Assembly: GCA_002724395.1 (NCBI GenBank)
Contig: PBOR01000052.1
Coordinates: forward strand, 2,603-66,602
Length of the DNA stretch: 64,000 nucleotides
Reading direction: 5' to 3'
DNA from: Rhodospirillaceae bacterium
GTDB taxonomy: Bacteria; Pseudomonadota; Alphaproteobacteria; UBA8366
Positions within the stretch are counted from its first letter, which is position 1; each line of letters begins with the position of its first letter. The position numbers and the translations under genes are program-made. Positions 48,973 to 60,391 of this stretch are shown here, piece after piece. A model generated the notes under the pieces. It had not been told where the DNA came from, did no database searches, and was given only the letters and a program-made list of their open reading frames with translations.

Positions 48973-50306
48973 TTTAAGGATTCTTGGGCTATCGCTGTTA
49001 TAGGTGCTAGTGCAAGGCCTCGTTCCCGAACGTTTTCCGCCCAACCAGAAACTTCGGTGACGCTTATTGGATAAGGGCGCGCGATAGCAACAGCGAATCC
49101 CCGTCTCTTTGCAATTTCCTCGGCTTGGGCAAGCCGAGCCCGTATATTTTTGCCGGTAGCAATTTCATCGAGGAATATATCTCGGGCAGCAACAGGCATT
49201 CTAAGTTTCTTTGCAATACCCACCGCGTTGCTGAGCGGGTTCTCGCGCACATCTAGCATCATTAGACCCCGCGATTTTAACTCCGAAACGACCGGCTTTA
49301 ACGCCCCTGGTTTCGTTGTAAACTCACCGGCCATAAAAGTGCTAACACCTACATATCCTGTCAAGCGGCTCAACACCCAACGTAATCGTTGTTTGTTTTG
49401 TTTTATCGAAAGTGAAGATAATAAAGTGTATGGCCCAGGGTCGCTATTGGGATAATCAAGCGGCTCCATCGGTAATGCAACCAATACTTCATGCCCAGCT
49501 GAGCGGCTAATATTGATCCAATCTTTAAGCCTTCGCGCAAAAGGGGCGAAGGCGAGGGTGACGGCACCAGGTGTTTTTTGAATGACCGCCTCTGTCGCAT
49601 CTGCGGAGACACCGAGATCTATAAACACAATTGCTATGCGGGGTTTTTTTTCAAGTTTGCTGAAGGGCCGCGAATACACACGCCAGGCTTGCCGTCCGTC
49701 CTTGCTGACGATTGGCAGAGGACCGATGGTGGCTCTCTCAACCAACTGTGGATCAGGGTGGGGGTGGAGCCGTAGTGTAAACTTCTTAAGTTTCTTGGAA
49801 AGAAGTGGCTTTTTAGCAAGAGGCAAGTTTGTCTTTTTATTCTCGGACGTATTCGGTTGTGCGGCCCGGCGACCCGCATCCGTATTCCTTTTGGTCCCCA
49901 CTTCTTTTTTTTCTCTATTTTTTGCGCGGGGCGCACCATTCCTAGAGTGTTTTGCCGGGGCGTTCCCCTCGCCGGCAAAAGTCATACTTATACTTGGCTG
50001 TTGCCGTTCCAGTTCCGCATAAATACTGTCCTCAGTAAAAAAGATCCAAACCACAGTTCCAACTAATACAGTACCCAACATTGCCCAGGCACCAATCAGC
50101 AGTTTTCTTGATAAATTATCTACGGTGCTCAATCTTAACCGGGCATGGCCTAGCAGTTTTCGTGATATTTCAACCACATTGCCAGACACTGGCCGAGCAT
50201 CGATCAGCAGTTTTCGTGATATTCCAACTACATTGCTAGACACTGCCCGGGCATCGATCAGCAATTTTCGTAGTAAATCACTGCCTGATGAAGGCGCGTT
50301 ATGCAC
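48969..50306 (-). CDS. Divergent polysaccharide deacetylase family protein with N-terminal repeats
   Basis: The 445-residue protein has a cytoplasmic N-terminus, a transmembrane segment near residue 80 (LGTVLVGTVVWIFF), a charged linker, and a C-terminal divergent polysaccharide deacetylase domain (from about 220) with RIAIVFIDLGVSADAT and EVLVALPMEPLDYPNSDPGP. The catalytic role is unproven for this family. Residues 10-75 are an 18-residue repeat (SRKLLIDARPVSGNVVEI and similar), encoded by a 54-bp DNA repeat. The start shown is GTG at 50306; a possible upstream CTG would add about 22 residues. It lies between ctpA and rppH, a conserved order. Confidence 0.88.
   Translation of the reverse strand: MHNAPSSGSDLLRKLLIDARAVSSNVVGISRKLLIDARPVSGNVVEISRKLLGHARLRLSTVDNLSRKLLIGAWAMLGTVLVGTVVWIFFTEDSIYAELERQQPSISMTFAGEGNAPAKHSRNGAPRAKNREKKEVGTKRNTDAGRRAAQPNTSENKKTNLPLAKKPLLSKKLKKFTLRLHPHPDPQLVERATIGPLPIVSKDGRQAWRVYSRPFSKLEKKPRIAIVFIDLGVSADATEAVIQKTPGAVTLAFAPFARRLKDWINISRSAGHEVLVALPMEPLDYPNSDPGPYTLLSSLSIKQNKQRLRWVLSRLTGYVGVSTFMAGEFTTKPGALKPVVSELKSRGLMMLDVRENPLSNAVGIAKKLRMPVAARDIFLDEIATGKNIRARLAQAEEIAKRRGFAVAIARPYPISVTEVSGWAENVRERGLALAPITAIAQESLK
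50097..50280. repeat. 54-bp tandem repeat inside the polysaccharide deacetylase gene
   Basis: Units begin at 50097, 50151, 50205 and 50259 (last one partial), an exact 54-bp period. Units two and three differ at about six positions. Each unit encodes 18 residues beginning near SRKLL. The period is a multiple of three, so copy number can change without breaking the reading frame. Confidence 0.9.
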
Positions 50307-50386
50307 TTCTGCCGCGGCGGAGCCGTCGAGGACCCCGCCATCGCCTTTGGATTTTTTGAAGGGTAGTTTCAGTGTTCAAATACCCC

Positions 50387-51781
50387 TTAGTTCGTTGCGC
50401 CGGCCTTGGTCTGCTGGAAAAGCGATAGCCCACGTAACAAATCCAGTGCGCGCGCTAATTGATAGTCTTGCACGGATTTGTTTTTGGCAGAGGAATTTTT
50501 TTCGGTTTTATCGCCTTTTTGGACTTTCACAGAGTTTTCCGACTTTTTGTCCTCTTTTTCTTTCAATCCTTCATTTTTTCTTGGGTCGTTCTCGTTTTTA
50601 AGTGAATTCCGCAAAGACGCTTCGCTTCGCCGTTTGGGCAGGTCGATAACTTCAACTTTTGCCTGTTGGACGTGAATGTCCGGATCGATCCCTTTTGCCT
50701 GAATCGATCGCCCGCTTGGTGTATAATAGCGTTGTGTAGTCATTTTTATCGCACCACTCTGGCCAAGCGGAATGATAGTTTGAACAGAGCCCTTACCGAA
50801 AGAGCCTGTTCCCAATACAATGGCGCGGCGATGGTCCTGTAGTGCACCGGCCACAATTTCGGAGGCCGATGCAGATCCACCGTTTATGAGCACTACCAAC
50901 GGTAATCCACCGGTTTGGTCGCCTTTGGTTGATTGAAAACGTTGTGCCGATTCTTCGTGCCGTCCTCGGGTTGATACAATTTCACCCTGATCCAAAAAAA
51001 CGTCGGCGACACTCACCGCTTGGTTTAATAGGCCGCCGGGGTTGTTCCGAAGATCAAGCACATAGCCTTTGATCTCATCGCCAATCTCTGTTTTCAATTT
51101 TTTAAGCGCTTTTTTTAGGCCGCTGGTACTTTGCTCGTTGAAGCTCGTAATACGGACATAGCCGACTTTACCTTCGGTACGCGACCTGACGGATTGGATG
51201 CGAATACGTGCGCGGGTGAGGATTACGTCAAATGGTTTTTGGGCGGCACGACGTATAGTAACTTTGAGGTCGGTATTGACACGGCCGCGCATTTTCTCCA
51301 CCGCTTGTGATAGCGATAGACCCCGTACGGGTTTGCCATCTAGATGTGAGATTAAATCTCCCGCCATAAGGCCGGCCCGGAATGCAGGAGTGTCATCGAT
51401 TGGTGAGACGACTTTAACCAAGCCGCTGTCACGGTCCATGGTCACTTCAATCCCGAGGCCGCCAAATTCGCCAGTAGTGTGGACCTGCATTTCCTTGAAC
51501 TTCTTCTTGTTCAGGAAGTTCGAGTGAGGGTCTAGGTGCCCTAACATGCCTTCAATTGCAGCTTCTATGAGTTCCTCATCCGAGATTTTTTCAACATAGT
51601 CATTGCGAACGCGTTCAAACACGTCACCGAATAGTTCTAACAACCGATACGTGTCTGTCTTGTCCTGACTGGCGGCTTGTGTGGCCGCAGGTAATCCGAA
51701 TTGCAGGATAAGGCAGGCCAGCAGTATGGGCAAAAAATTACGGAATTTCTCTACATAATCTGATTTTATTGTTTTGGTCAC
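50387..51781 (-). CDS. ctpA: C-terminal processing peptidase (S41 family)
   Basis: CtpA is a periplasmic PDZ protease acting on envelope proteins and cell-wall hydrolases. The 464-residue protein has a signal segment (ILLACLILQFGLPAATQA), a PDZ domain near residues 90-180, and the catalytic Ser in NGGSASASEIVAGAL with Lys in GSFGKGSVQT. The C-terminal 80 residues are rich in Lys, Glu and Ser and probably disordered. The start is GTG at 51781, 6 nt after AGAGGA. It sits downstream of envC, a common pairing for coordinated wall remodelling. Confidence 0.93.
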   Translation of the reverse strand: MTKTIKSDYVEKFRNFLPILLACLILQFGLPAATQAASQDKTDTYRLLELFGDVFERVRNDYVEKISDEELIEAAIEGMLGHLDPHSNFLNKKKFKEMQVHTTGEFGGLGIEVTMDRDSGLVKVVSPIDDTPAFRAGLMAGDLISHLDGKPVRGLSLSQAVEKMRGRVNTDLKVTIRRAAQKPFDVILTRARIRIQSVRSRTEGKVGYVRITSFNEQSTSGLKKALKKLKTEIGDEIKGYVLDLRNNPGGLLNQAVSVADVFLDQGEIVSTRGRHEESAQRFQSTKGDQTGGLPLVVLINGGSASASEIVAGALQDHRRAIVLGTGSFGKGSVQTIIPLGQSGAIKMTTQRYYTPSGRSIQAKGIDPDIHVQQAKVEVIDLPKRRSEASLRNSLKNENDPRKNEGLKEKEDKKSENSVKVQKGDKTEKNSSAKNKSVQDYQLARALDLLRGLSLFQQTKAGATN

Positions 51782-51839
51782 TATTGATCCTCTTACGCGT
51801 TCAACATCGCTAGCCTATTGTCGCATATTTATATTCATT

Positions 51840-53066
51840 TTAGCTACGTAGGCGATTGCTTTTATAGGCAACCCAAGGGAGCGGGTTTACCGGCCTACCA
51901 GCGCGGCGTAATTCCATATATAGACGTGGCTTCGTGGCGCTTTTTTTTGCCATCACACCGATAGGTTCGCCTGCCAAAACCCACTGGCCTAGCGAACCGT
52001 CGACGCGCACCATACCCGCGAGTAAAGTGTGATAACCACCACGATGTTCAATGATCAATATTTTTCCGTAACCACGAAATGGGCCGGCGAAAACGATTTT
52101 GCCATCAAAAGGTGCAACCACTTGCGCCCCAGACCACGCAGCAACTGTGATTCCTTTGGCGGTGTTGCCGTAACCCGTGTTTTGTCCATATCCTTTAACT
52201 AACTTGCCGCGTGCGGGCAGAGTGACGCCGCCGCGCCTCGGAAATATCCGAATCGATGTGGGGCCCCGGTGCTGCAGCGTGGGTTTTGCCCGAGATAAAA
52301 TCTTACCGCCATCTTTGCCACGGATAGTCGGGCCAGACCTCAGTTGGCCAAACAGATCTCTGAGGCTTTTGGCTTTGTTAGTTAGCTGTGCAACCTTTTT
52401 TGCAATACGTTCTTTTTCCACATTTGTGATTTGGCGGAGCGATGCTTTCTTGGCTACCAGTTTGGTCATTTTTTGACGCTCATTTTCGAGCGCATCCGTT
52501 GCCGCTTTCAGTTTTTCATATTGAGAGAAGATATCGGCTTGGATGAGTCCTAGCTCTACAATTTCTTCTTGCAGTGACTGTGCTCGAGTCTGAATTTGCG
52601 GGACTGCGGCTCGTAAAAGTGTAGCGCTTCGGAGCATTTGGATAGGATCGCCCGGCGCAAGAAGCAGCGCCTGCGGGGGGTTCCTGGCAAGCTTTTCCAT
52701 GGCCGCTAAAGTGCCATGCATTTGTCTATTCCGTTTTTGGAGCATTGTACGTCGCCGGTCGGCCTCATCGTTGAGATCGTTGAGCTTCTCTTGTAGCTGC
52801 GCCATATGGACTTCTTGCGCCTGCACAGCGCGCGCGGCTTGGATCATTTGGCCACGTAATCCGTGTAATTCCGTGGCAATCACCTTGCTCTGAGTTTCCA
52901 AGTCAACCTGACGTTGTCGATCTTTTGCGATTTCACCCTCAATTTTTTGCAAATCGCTAGGGTCTTGGGCGACAGATTCATGCGCCGCACACATCAAAAA
53001 AAATGCTGCGAGAATAGCAGTTAGAATAAGGAGCCGGCTATGTTCGGAACTAACCAGTGGCAGCAT
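51840..53066 (-). CDS. envC: Murein hydrolase activator EnvC-like (M23) protein
   Basis: The 408-residue protein has a signal peptide (LLILTAILAAFFLMCAA), a long coiled coil (residues about 35-250) and a C-terminal LytM/M23 domain. The zinc-binding positions of M23 look lost (GITVAAWSG, YHTLLAGM and LYMELRRAG in place of HxxxD and HxH), as in EnvC, which activates amidases rather than cutting murein. Its 5' end overlaps the gpmI 3' end. The downstream ctpA supports a division/envelope role. Confidence 0.9.
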   Translation of the reverse strand: MLPLVSSEHSRLLILTAILAAFFLMCAAHESVAQDPSDLQKIEGEIAKDRQRQVDLETQSKVIATELHGLRGQMIQAARAVQAQEVHMAQLQEKLNDLNDEADRRRTMLQKRNRQMHGTLAAMEKLARNPPQALLLAPGDPIQMLRSATLLRAAVPQIQTRAQSLQEEIVELGLIQADIFSQYEKLKAATDALENERQKMTKLVAKKASLRQITNVEKERIAKKVAQLTNKAKSLRDLFGQLRSGPTIRGKDGGKILSRAKPTLQHRGPTSIRIFPRRGGVTLPARGKLVKGYGQNTGYGNTAKGITVAAWSGAQVVAPFDGKIVFAGPFRGYGKILIIEHRGGYHTLLAGMVRVDGSLGQWVLAGEPIGVMAKKSATKPRLYMELRRAGRPVNPLPWVAYKSNRLRS

Positions 53067-54615
53067 GGGTATCTGTAGACTCCGTGAATCGAAGAAGTGG
53101 GCGGCCAGTCATTTCGGCAGGCAGATCTAATCCCATTAACGCTAACACCGTAGGTGACACATCTGCCAGTTTTCCATCTTCAAGGCTAACACCAGCTAGC
53201 CCATCGCCGACTAGAATAAGTGGAACAAGGTTGCAGGTGTGGGCTGTATGAGGGCCACCAATATCGGGATCAAGCATTATTTCGGCGTTCCCATGGTCAG
53301 CGGTGACAAGGAGTCCGCCGCCAACCGATTTTATTGCGATTTCCAGCCTGCCCAGGCAATGGTCCACTGCCTCTACCGCAGTGATGGCGGCTTCGAGAAT
53401 ACCTGTGTGACCGACCATATCTGTATTCGCGTAATTAACTAAGATGAAGTCATATTTTTCGCTCTCAATAGCGGCAACCAGTTTGTCGGTAACTTCGGCC
53501 GCCGACATTTCTGGCTGTAAATCGTAAGTTTCTACTTTGGGTGACTCCACAAGAATTCTGTCTTCGCCATCGAAATTTCTTTCCTCTCCACCATTAAAGA
53601 AGAACGTCACATGGGCATATTTCTCAGTTTCTGCGATTCGAAGCTGTTTTAAGCCGGCTGCAGCAACCACTCCACCCATCACATTGTTTATTTTTTTTGC
53701 GGGGAAAATTGTTCTCATGAACTGGTTTAGTGCATCAGAATACTCCACCATGCCGACCGCATCAGACCAGGCGACAGTTCTAGCCCTTGAAAAACCATCG
53801 AAAGTATCGTCGACGAGGGCAGTAAGAATTTCTCGAGCGCGATCAGCGCGGAAATTTGTAAGCAACAATGCGTCCCCATCCTCCATGCCCGCATAATCCC
53901 CAATAGTTGTGGGCAACAGAAACTCGTCGGTTACATCTTGATCGTAGTACTTTTCAATTGCTGTTAATGGTTCTACGGCTTTTTCACCCACGCCATCCAC
54001 CAACAAAGAATAGGCTTTCTCAACACGATCCCATCTTTGGTCACGGTCCATCGCGAAATAGCGACCGCAGATCGTACCTATGTTAACATCCGGCAGGTCG
54101 GATATTAAGTCCTCGAGAAAGGCCTTAGCGCTTTTAGGGGGAGTATCCCGCCCATCAAGAAACAAGTGCAAGACCAGCTGAGCTTTAGCACCCTGCAAAG
54201 TTTTCACTAGACTGACCATATGGTTTTGGTGGGAATGGACGCCGCCTGGGCCAAGGAGCCCGGCAATGTGGATTTTTCCATCCTTGGAGGTCACGTTGTC
54301 GATAAGCCTAGCCAGTGTTTTGTTGGCAGCTAGCGATCCGTCTGCAATGGCGGCATCGATGCGCGGTAAATCTTGCATCACGATACGGCCTGCCCCGAGG
54401 TTCATGTGTCCAACTTCTGAATTGCCCATTTGCCCTTTCGGCAGCCCCACGTGGCGTTCAGACGCATTTAATTGGCTGTGCGGTGCGGTTGAGGTAAACC
54501 GGTCCCAAACGGGCGTATTTGCGAGTGCGATAGCGTTGTTGTCGCGTTCGTCACGTTCGCCCCATCCGTCTAATACGCAGAGAACAACGGGTCGTGTTCG
54601 AGAATTAATCGCCAT
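53050..54615 (-). CDS. gpmI: 2,3-bisphosphoglycerate-independent phosphoglycerate mutase
   Basis: GpmI converts 3- to 2-phosphoglycerate in glycolysis/gluconeogenesis using two manganese ions. The 521-residue protein has the metal-binding VVLCVLDGWG, the phosphoserine region GNSEVGHMNLGAGR, DGRDTPPKSA and VTADHGNAEIM. I prefer the ATG at 54615; a GTG at 54624 adds three residues. It overlaps the start of envC by about 17 bp. Confidence 0.95.
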   Translation of the reverse strand: MAINSRTRPVVLCVLDGWGERDERDNNAIALANTPVWDRFTSTAPHSQLNASERHVGLPKGQMGNSEVGHMNLGAGRIVMQDLPRIDAAIADGSLAANKTLARLIDNVTSKDGKIHIAGLLGPGGVHSHQNHMVSLVKTLQGAKAQLVLHLFLDGRDTPPKSAKAFLEDLISDLPDVNIGTICGRYFAMDRDQRWDRVEKAYSLLVDGVGEKAVEPLTAIEKYYDQDVTDEFLLPTTIGDYAGMEDGDALLLTNFRADRAREILTALVDDTFDGFSRARTVAWSDAVGMVEYSDALNQFMRTIFPAKKINNVMGGVVAAAGLKQLRIAETEKYAHVTFFFNGGEERNFDGEDRILVESPKVETYDLQPEMSAAEVTDKLVAAIESEKYDFILVNYANTDMVGHTGILEAAITAVEAVDHCLGRLEIAIKSVGGGLLVTADHGNAEIMLDPDIGGPHTAHTCNLVPLILVGDGLAGVSLEDGKLADVSPTVLALMGLDLPAEMTGRPLLRFTESTDTHAATG

Positions 54616-54690
54616 AATGGGCACTCGTCAGGTTAAAATCAAAAATCTATGTCGAGACTACTAGGTTTCCAAGGCTGAGCAATAAATTTG

Positions 54691-55152
54691 TCATCCGTTT
54701 CGATGGTAGGGGTGCCCCGACAAAATAGACCCTACTCTATAGATTTGTTCGACCAGCATGGTGCGCACTAACATGTGGGGCCAAGTGACTGCGCCAAATG
54801 AGAGCAACAAATCCGCACGTTTCCGAACCCGTTCACCAAGGCCATCAGCGCCGCCGATTAAAAACACAAATGTTGATTGTCCCTGGTTTTGCCAGTTTGC
54901 GAGTGTGCGCGCCAATTTTTCACTACTCTGAGCTACTCCACGTTCATCCAGGGCGATTACGATAGCGCCATTGGGTATGACACGTTGTAGTGATTCGCTC
55001 TCTTGTTTTTGCCGTTCTGGACCGGTTGCCCCCCCCCTTACTTCAATTTCCTTTAAGTCGATCTGCCAATGTAAGCGTTTTAGGTAAGTGTAAAACAGAT
55101 CTCGTTCCGGCCCTTTTCGGAACTTTCCCACCGCAGCGATTATGATACGCAT
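54691..55152 (-). CDS. rlmH: 23S rRNA pseudouridine1915 N3-methyltransferase
   Basis: RlmH is a SPOUT methyltransferase for pseudouridine 1915 of 23S rRNA. The 153-residue protein begins MRIIIAAVGKFRKGPERDL and has the SAM-binding FLIGGADGLGERVR and the C-terminal HMLVRTMLVEQIYRVGSIL that completes the trefoil knot. It lies 12 bp after rsfS, the usual pairing. Confidence 0.95.
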   Translation of the reverse strand: MRIIIAAVGKFRKGPERDLFYTYLKRLHWQIDLKEIEVRGGATGPERQKQESESLQRVIPNGAIVIALDERGVAQSSEKLARTLANWQNQGQSTFVFLIGGADGLGERVRKRADLLLSFGAVTWPHMLVRTMLVEQIYRVGSILSGHPYHRNG

Positions 55153-55164
55153 TGCCAGGGTCTG

Positions 55165-55548
55165 TTAGGGGGCAATCGCCGGATCAGTGTCATCTTCATC
55201 AAACGCTTTATCCCACAATCTTTCAATTCTATAGAAATCTCTAACTTCGGGTCGAAAAAGATGAATGATGATATCCCCCGCATCGACTAATACCCAGTCG
55301 CAATGCTGGTCTCCTTCGATGGCAGTGCGTTTTACTCCGACTTTACGCAATTGCCTTCGTAGATGTTCGGTCATTGCGCCCACATGCCTATTCGACGTCC
55401 CCGAGGCTACAACCATATAATCCGCCAGGCTAGTTTTGCCTGCGAGTTTGATGGTAATAATGTCGTTGGCCTTATCGTTATCAAGTGATTGTTGGACGAG
55501 TTGGAGAAGTGATTCGCAGTCAGGTGTCTGCTGGATTTTGCTGTTTAT
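55165..55548 (-). CDS. rsfS: Ribosomal silencing factor RsfS, probable AUA start
   Basis: RsfS binds L14 and keeps ribosomal subunits apart in starvation. The first ATG in this frame (55416) leaves only 83 residues and deletes the conserved N-terminus. Upstream and in frame is the family sequence LVQQSLDNDKANDIITIKLA followed by GKTSLADYMVVASGTSNRHV. No ATG, GTG or TTG lies between an upstream TAA and 55416. An ATA at 55548 lies 7 nt after AGAGGA (55561-55556) and yields a normal 127-residue protein. It precedes rlmH and follows nadD, a conserved order. Confidence 0.88.
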   Translation of the reverse strand: MNSKIQQTPDCESLLQLVQQSLDNDKANDIITIKLAGKTSLADYMVVASGTSNRHVGAMTEHLRRQLRKVGVKRTAIEGDQHCDWVLVDAGDIIIHLFRPEVRDFYRIERLWDKAFDEDDTDPAIAP

Positions 55549-55555
55549 GGTTTGG

Positions 55556-55561
55556 TCCTCT
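55556..55561 (-). promoter_or_regulatory. Shine-Dalgarno site that supports the AUA start of rsfS
   Basis: AGAGGA on the minus strand ends 7 nt before the ATA at 55548-55546. No canonical start is available at a similar spacing, and the first ATG is 132 nt further in. Confidence 0.6.
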
Positions 55562-55649
55562 TAATGAAATTTCGTATCGGACGCCTCACAAGCAGCGACC
55601 GGCTTTATGTCGTTCCGCCTCAAATCTAACCGAATTTGCCAACCTTCTT

Positions 55650-56306
55650 TTAGGACTTTCCCTTATCTCGTAGGAACCTTATCGCTGTAGACGAAACCGG
55701 TTGCAAGGGTGTTTGAAAAAATACCCATGCCGGTGGCGCTGTTGCAGCTAAAAGCGATGCGGACCGTTCCCTTAACCGAGCTTTACGGTACCGTCGTGCA
55801 GCAAGTCCAGCCAAGGCTTTGTGAGAATAGTTTGGTCGCGCGAAAACCGCAACGGGAATAGAGTCAAAAATTTTATGCCAGCTCTGCCAAGCAGGCATTT
55901 GCACAAGGTTGTCGGCGCCTATCAACCATACAAACTGGCGATATGGAAACCGGTGTTGCAATTGCGCGATTGTATCGGCGGAAAATCGGGTGCCTAGTTC
56001 GCATTCTAGATCGCTAACCCAGATGCGCGGATGAGAGGCTACTTGTTGCGCCGATTTAAGCCTTTCTGGCAGGGTGTCCATCCCTTCAGCTGATTTTAGC
56101 GGGTTTTGAGGTGATACTAGCCACCATACTGCATCCAATTTCAGCCGCTTCAGTGCTTCTACACTAATGTATCGATGGCCTTTGTGGGCCGGATTGAAGG
56201 ATCCACCTAAAATGCCGATGCGATGGCCGGGAAAGGAGATTTGTTGATTTTTTGACAATGAAAGCCCGAATTTTCCAGTTCTGAGTAGGAGTCTAGAATA
56301 CTTCAC
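55650..56306 (-). CDS. nadD: Nicotinate-nucleotide adenylyltransferase
   Basis: NadD makes deamido-NAD from nicotinate mononucleotide and ATP. The 218-residue protein has the nucleotidyltransferase motif GILGGSFNPAHKGH, LIGADNLVQMPAW, and the C-terminal VSSTAIRFLRDKG. The start shown (GTG) has no clear ribosome site and places 27 residues before the first beta strand. A TTG 17 codons downstream (LSKNQQISFPGH) could be the true start. It is followed by rsfS and rlmH. Confidence 0.9.
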   Translation of the reverse strand: MKYSRLLLRTGKFGLSLSKNQQISFPGHRIGILGGSFNPAHKGHRYISVEALKRLKLDAVWWLVSPQNPLKSAEGMDTLPERLKSAQQVASHPRIWVSDLECELGTRFSADTIAQLQHRFPYRQFVWLIGADNLVQMPAWQSWHKIFDSIPVAVFARPNYSHKALAGLAARRYRKARLRERSASLLAATAPPAWVFFQTPLQPVSSTAIRFLRDKGKS

Positions 56307-56549
56307 CGAATGATTAGGGTTTTGGCAAGTATTATGGATGATCTAGCGGTAGGCATGTGTGATAAAAGCGTCACAGCAGCTCAAATATACCCACAGAGAG
56401 AGGTGAAATAGTTTGAATTAAAAGCATCATCTTCTTACTCAAGTATAGGTTCGGGAGAGCGTCACTTTGTGTCGGTCGACTAGTTAATTGTGCTGAGGGG
56501 ATGAAGTTCGTTTTTAATAGGTAAGAATCAAGAAACGATCTCAGTAAGC

Positions 56550-56590
56550 GAAACCCCCTCTGATTTGAATTCGGAGGGGGTTTCCTTTTT
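56550..56590 (+). terminator. Strong GC-rich hairpin with T tract, on the plus strand
   Basis: GAAACCCCCTC (56550-56560) pairs with GAGGGGGTTTC (56574-56584), 11 bp with a 13-nt loop, followed on the plus strand by CTTTTTCTT. On the minus strand it lies directly after the proA stop but lacks a T run there. It is either a terminator for proA read poorly, or the end of an unannotated plus-strand transcript in the 285-bp gap. Confidence 0.6.
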
Positions 56591-56591
56591 C

Positions 56592-57871
56592 TTAGGATCG
56601 GATTTGCCCTGATCCCCTCACTAAATATTTGTAGCTGGTTAGTTGTTCCGCGCCGACTGGTCCACGTGCATGAAGTTTTCCGGTAGCGATTCCAATTTCA
56701 GCTCCCATGCCAAATTCACCTCCGTCGGCGAATTGCGTTGAGGCGTTGTGCAGAATAATGCCGCTATCAATGCCACTGAAAAATTGTTCCGCGGCCTCGT
56801 CATTTTCGGTGATAATCGCTTCGGTATGGCTCGAGCCGTACTGATTGATGTGTATGACCGCTTCTTCTATGTTGCTGACCAATTTGACAGAAATAATTTT
56901 ATCTAGATATTCCCTGGACCAGTCCTCTTCTGTCGCCAGATCGATGCGTTTATCAATCGCTTGTGATTCCATATCACCGCGAATGGTACATCCGCCGTCA
57001 ACAAGGTCATCCAGCAGGAGGGGCAAAATTTTTCTTCCAATGCATCGGTCCACCAGCAAAGATTCCGCGGCGCCGCAGATCCCGGGACGCCGTAACTTTG
57101 CGTTAGTAGTGACTTGCCGGGCCATTTCCACATTGGCATCGCGATGAATGTAAATGTGACAATTACCAATTAAGTGGGCGAGGGTCGGTACTTTCGATTC
57201 GGTCATCACCCGTTCAGTAAGAGATTGTCCTCCACGTGGTATTATTATGTCGATGAGGTCTACGGCATTTAACATCTCGCCCACCACTGCACGGTCGCGG
57301 CTTGGTATAAGCTGAATTGCTGCGTCAGGCAGGCCTACCGATTGAAGACCTTCCTGCAGACATTGGACGATTTTACCTGATGAGTGGAGGCTTTCTGACC
57401 CCCCACGCAAAACCGCGGCATTGCCGGATTTAAGGCACAAACCGCCTGCATCGGCTGTGACGTTTGGACGGCTCTCATAAATGATGCCAATGACACCAAG
57501 CGGTATGCTGACACGGGTAAATTTCAACCCATTCGGTTGATCCCATTCTCCAAGAACTCTGCCGAGTGGGTCCGGTAATGCCGCCACCTTCTCTAAACCT
57601 GTAGCCATATCTTCGATGCGCACATCATCGAGAGCTAATCGGTCCAGCATGGCCTCGTTTAGTCCCTTTTCTCGGCCAAAGGCCATATCTTTTGCATTTT
57701 CTTCTTTAAGGTCCTCAGTACGATTGCGTATGGAAGCAGCTGCATGCCTCAATGCTTTATTACGTTTGTAATTATTTGCTGTTGCTAGTGCGCGTGAGGC
57801 ATCGCGCGCTGACGTCGCGATTTTGTGAAATACCGCAGTAATATCATCAATGCCCTTCAACGAAGCTATCA

Positions 57872-57872
<1 letters not shown>
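56592..57872 (-). CDS. proA: Gamma-glutamyl phosphate reductase
   Basis: ProA reduces glutamyl-5-phosphate to the semialdehyde in proline synthesis. The 426-residue protein has the cofactor region IYESRPNVTADAGGLCLKSGN, IPRGGQSL, and the catalytic Cys in RRPGICGAAESLLVD. Its ATG overlaps the proB stop by one base (TAATG). Confidence 0.96.
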
Positions 57873-60057
<2,185 letters not shown>

Positions 60058-60074
60058 CTACCGCCAGAATCAAA

Positions 60075-60104
60075 GAAAGGGGAACGGCACGCCATTCCCC
60101 TTTC
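60075..60104 (-). terminator. Intrinsic terminator after rpmA
   Basis: GAAAGGGGAA (60075-60084) and TTCCCCTTTC (60095-60104) form a perfect 10-bp stem with a 10-nt loop. On the minus strand the sequence after it is TTTGATT. It lies just beyond the rpmA stop and before obgE, so it could end the rplU-rpmA transcript or attenuate read-through into obgE. Confidence 0.65.
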
Positions 60105-60129
60105 AGAAACGCCGTGGCGTTGGGTCCGT

Positions 60130-60384
60130 TTACTCGGCTGTCTCCACATGCACTGTGGTGCGGTTCCGTGTTTTGTGGAACTTAACCCTACCTTCAGCTA
60201 CCGAAAAAATGGTGTGATCTTTGCCAATACCCACATTGTCGCCGGGATGAACTTTAGTCCCCCGCTGCCGAATGATTATGTTGCCGGGGCTTACGACTTC
60301 GCCACCATATTTCTTGACGCCAAGCCGTCGCCCTTCTGAATCACGACCGTTCCGTGAACTGCCGCCTGCTTTTTTATGTGCCAT
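60130..60384 (-). CDS. rpmA: 50S ribosomal protein L27
   Basis: L27 is an 84-residue protein near the peptidyl transferase centre. It starts [20 protein letters not shown] and has [20 protein letters not shown] and [20 protein letters not shown]. The start is the ATG at 60384, 7 bp after the rplU stop. It is a standard rplU-rpmA pair. Confidence 0.96.
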   Translation of the reverse strand: MAHKKAGGSSRNGRDSEGRRLGVKKYGGEVVSPGNIIIRQRGTKVHPGDNVGIGKDHTIFSVAEGRVKFHKTRNRTTVHVETAE

Positions 60385-60391
60385 GTAAAGA

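Noticed and set aside
51840..53066. Loss of zinc ligands in the M23 domain as a sign of a dead enzyme
   Set aside because: EnvC proteins normally lack these ligands and act as amidase activators, so this is expected.
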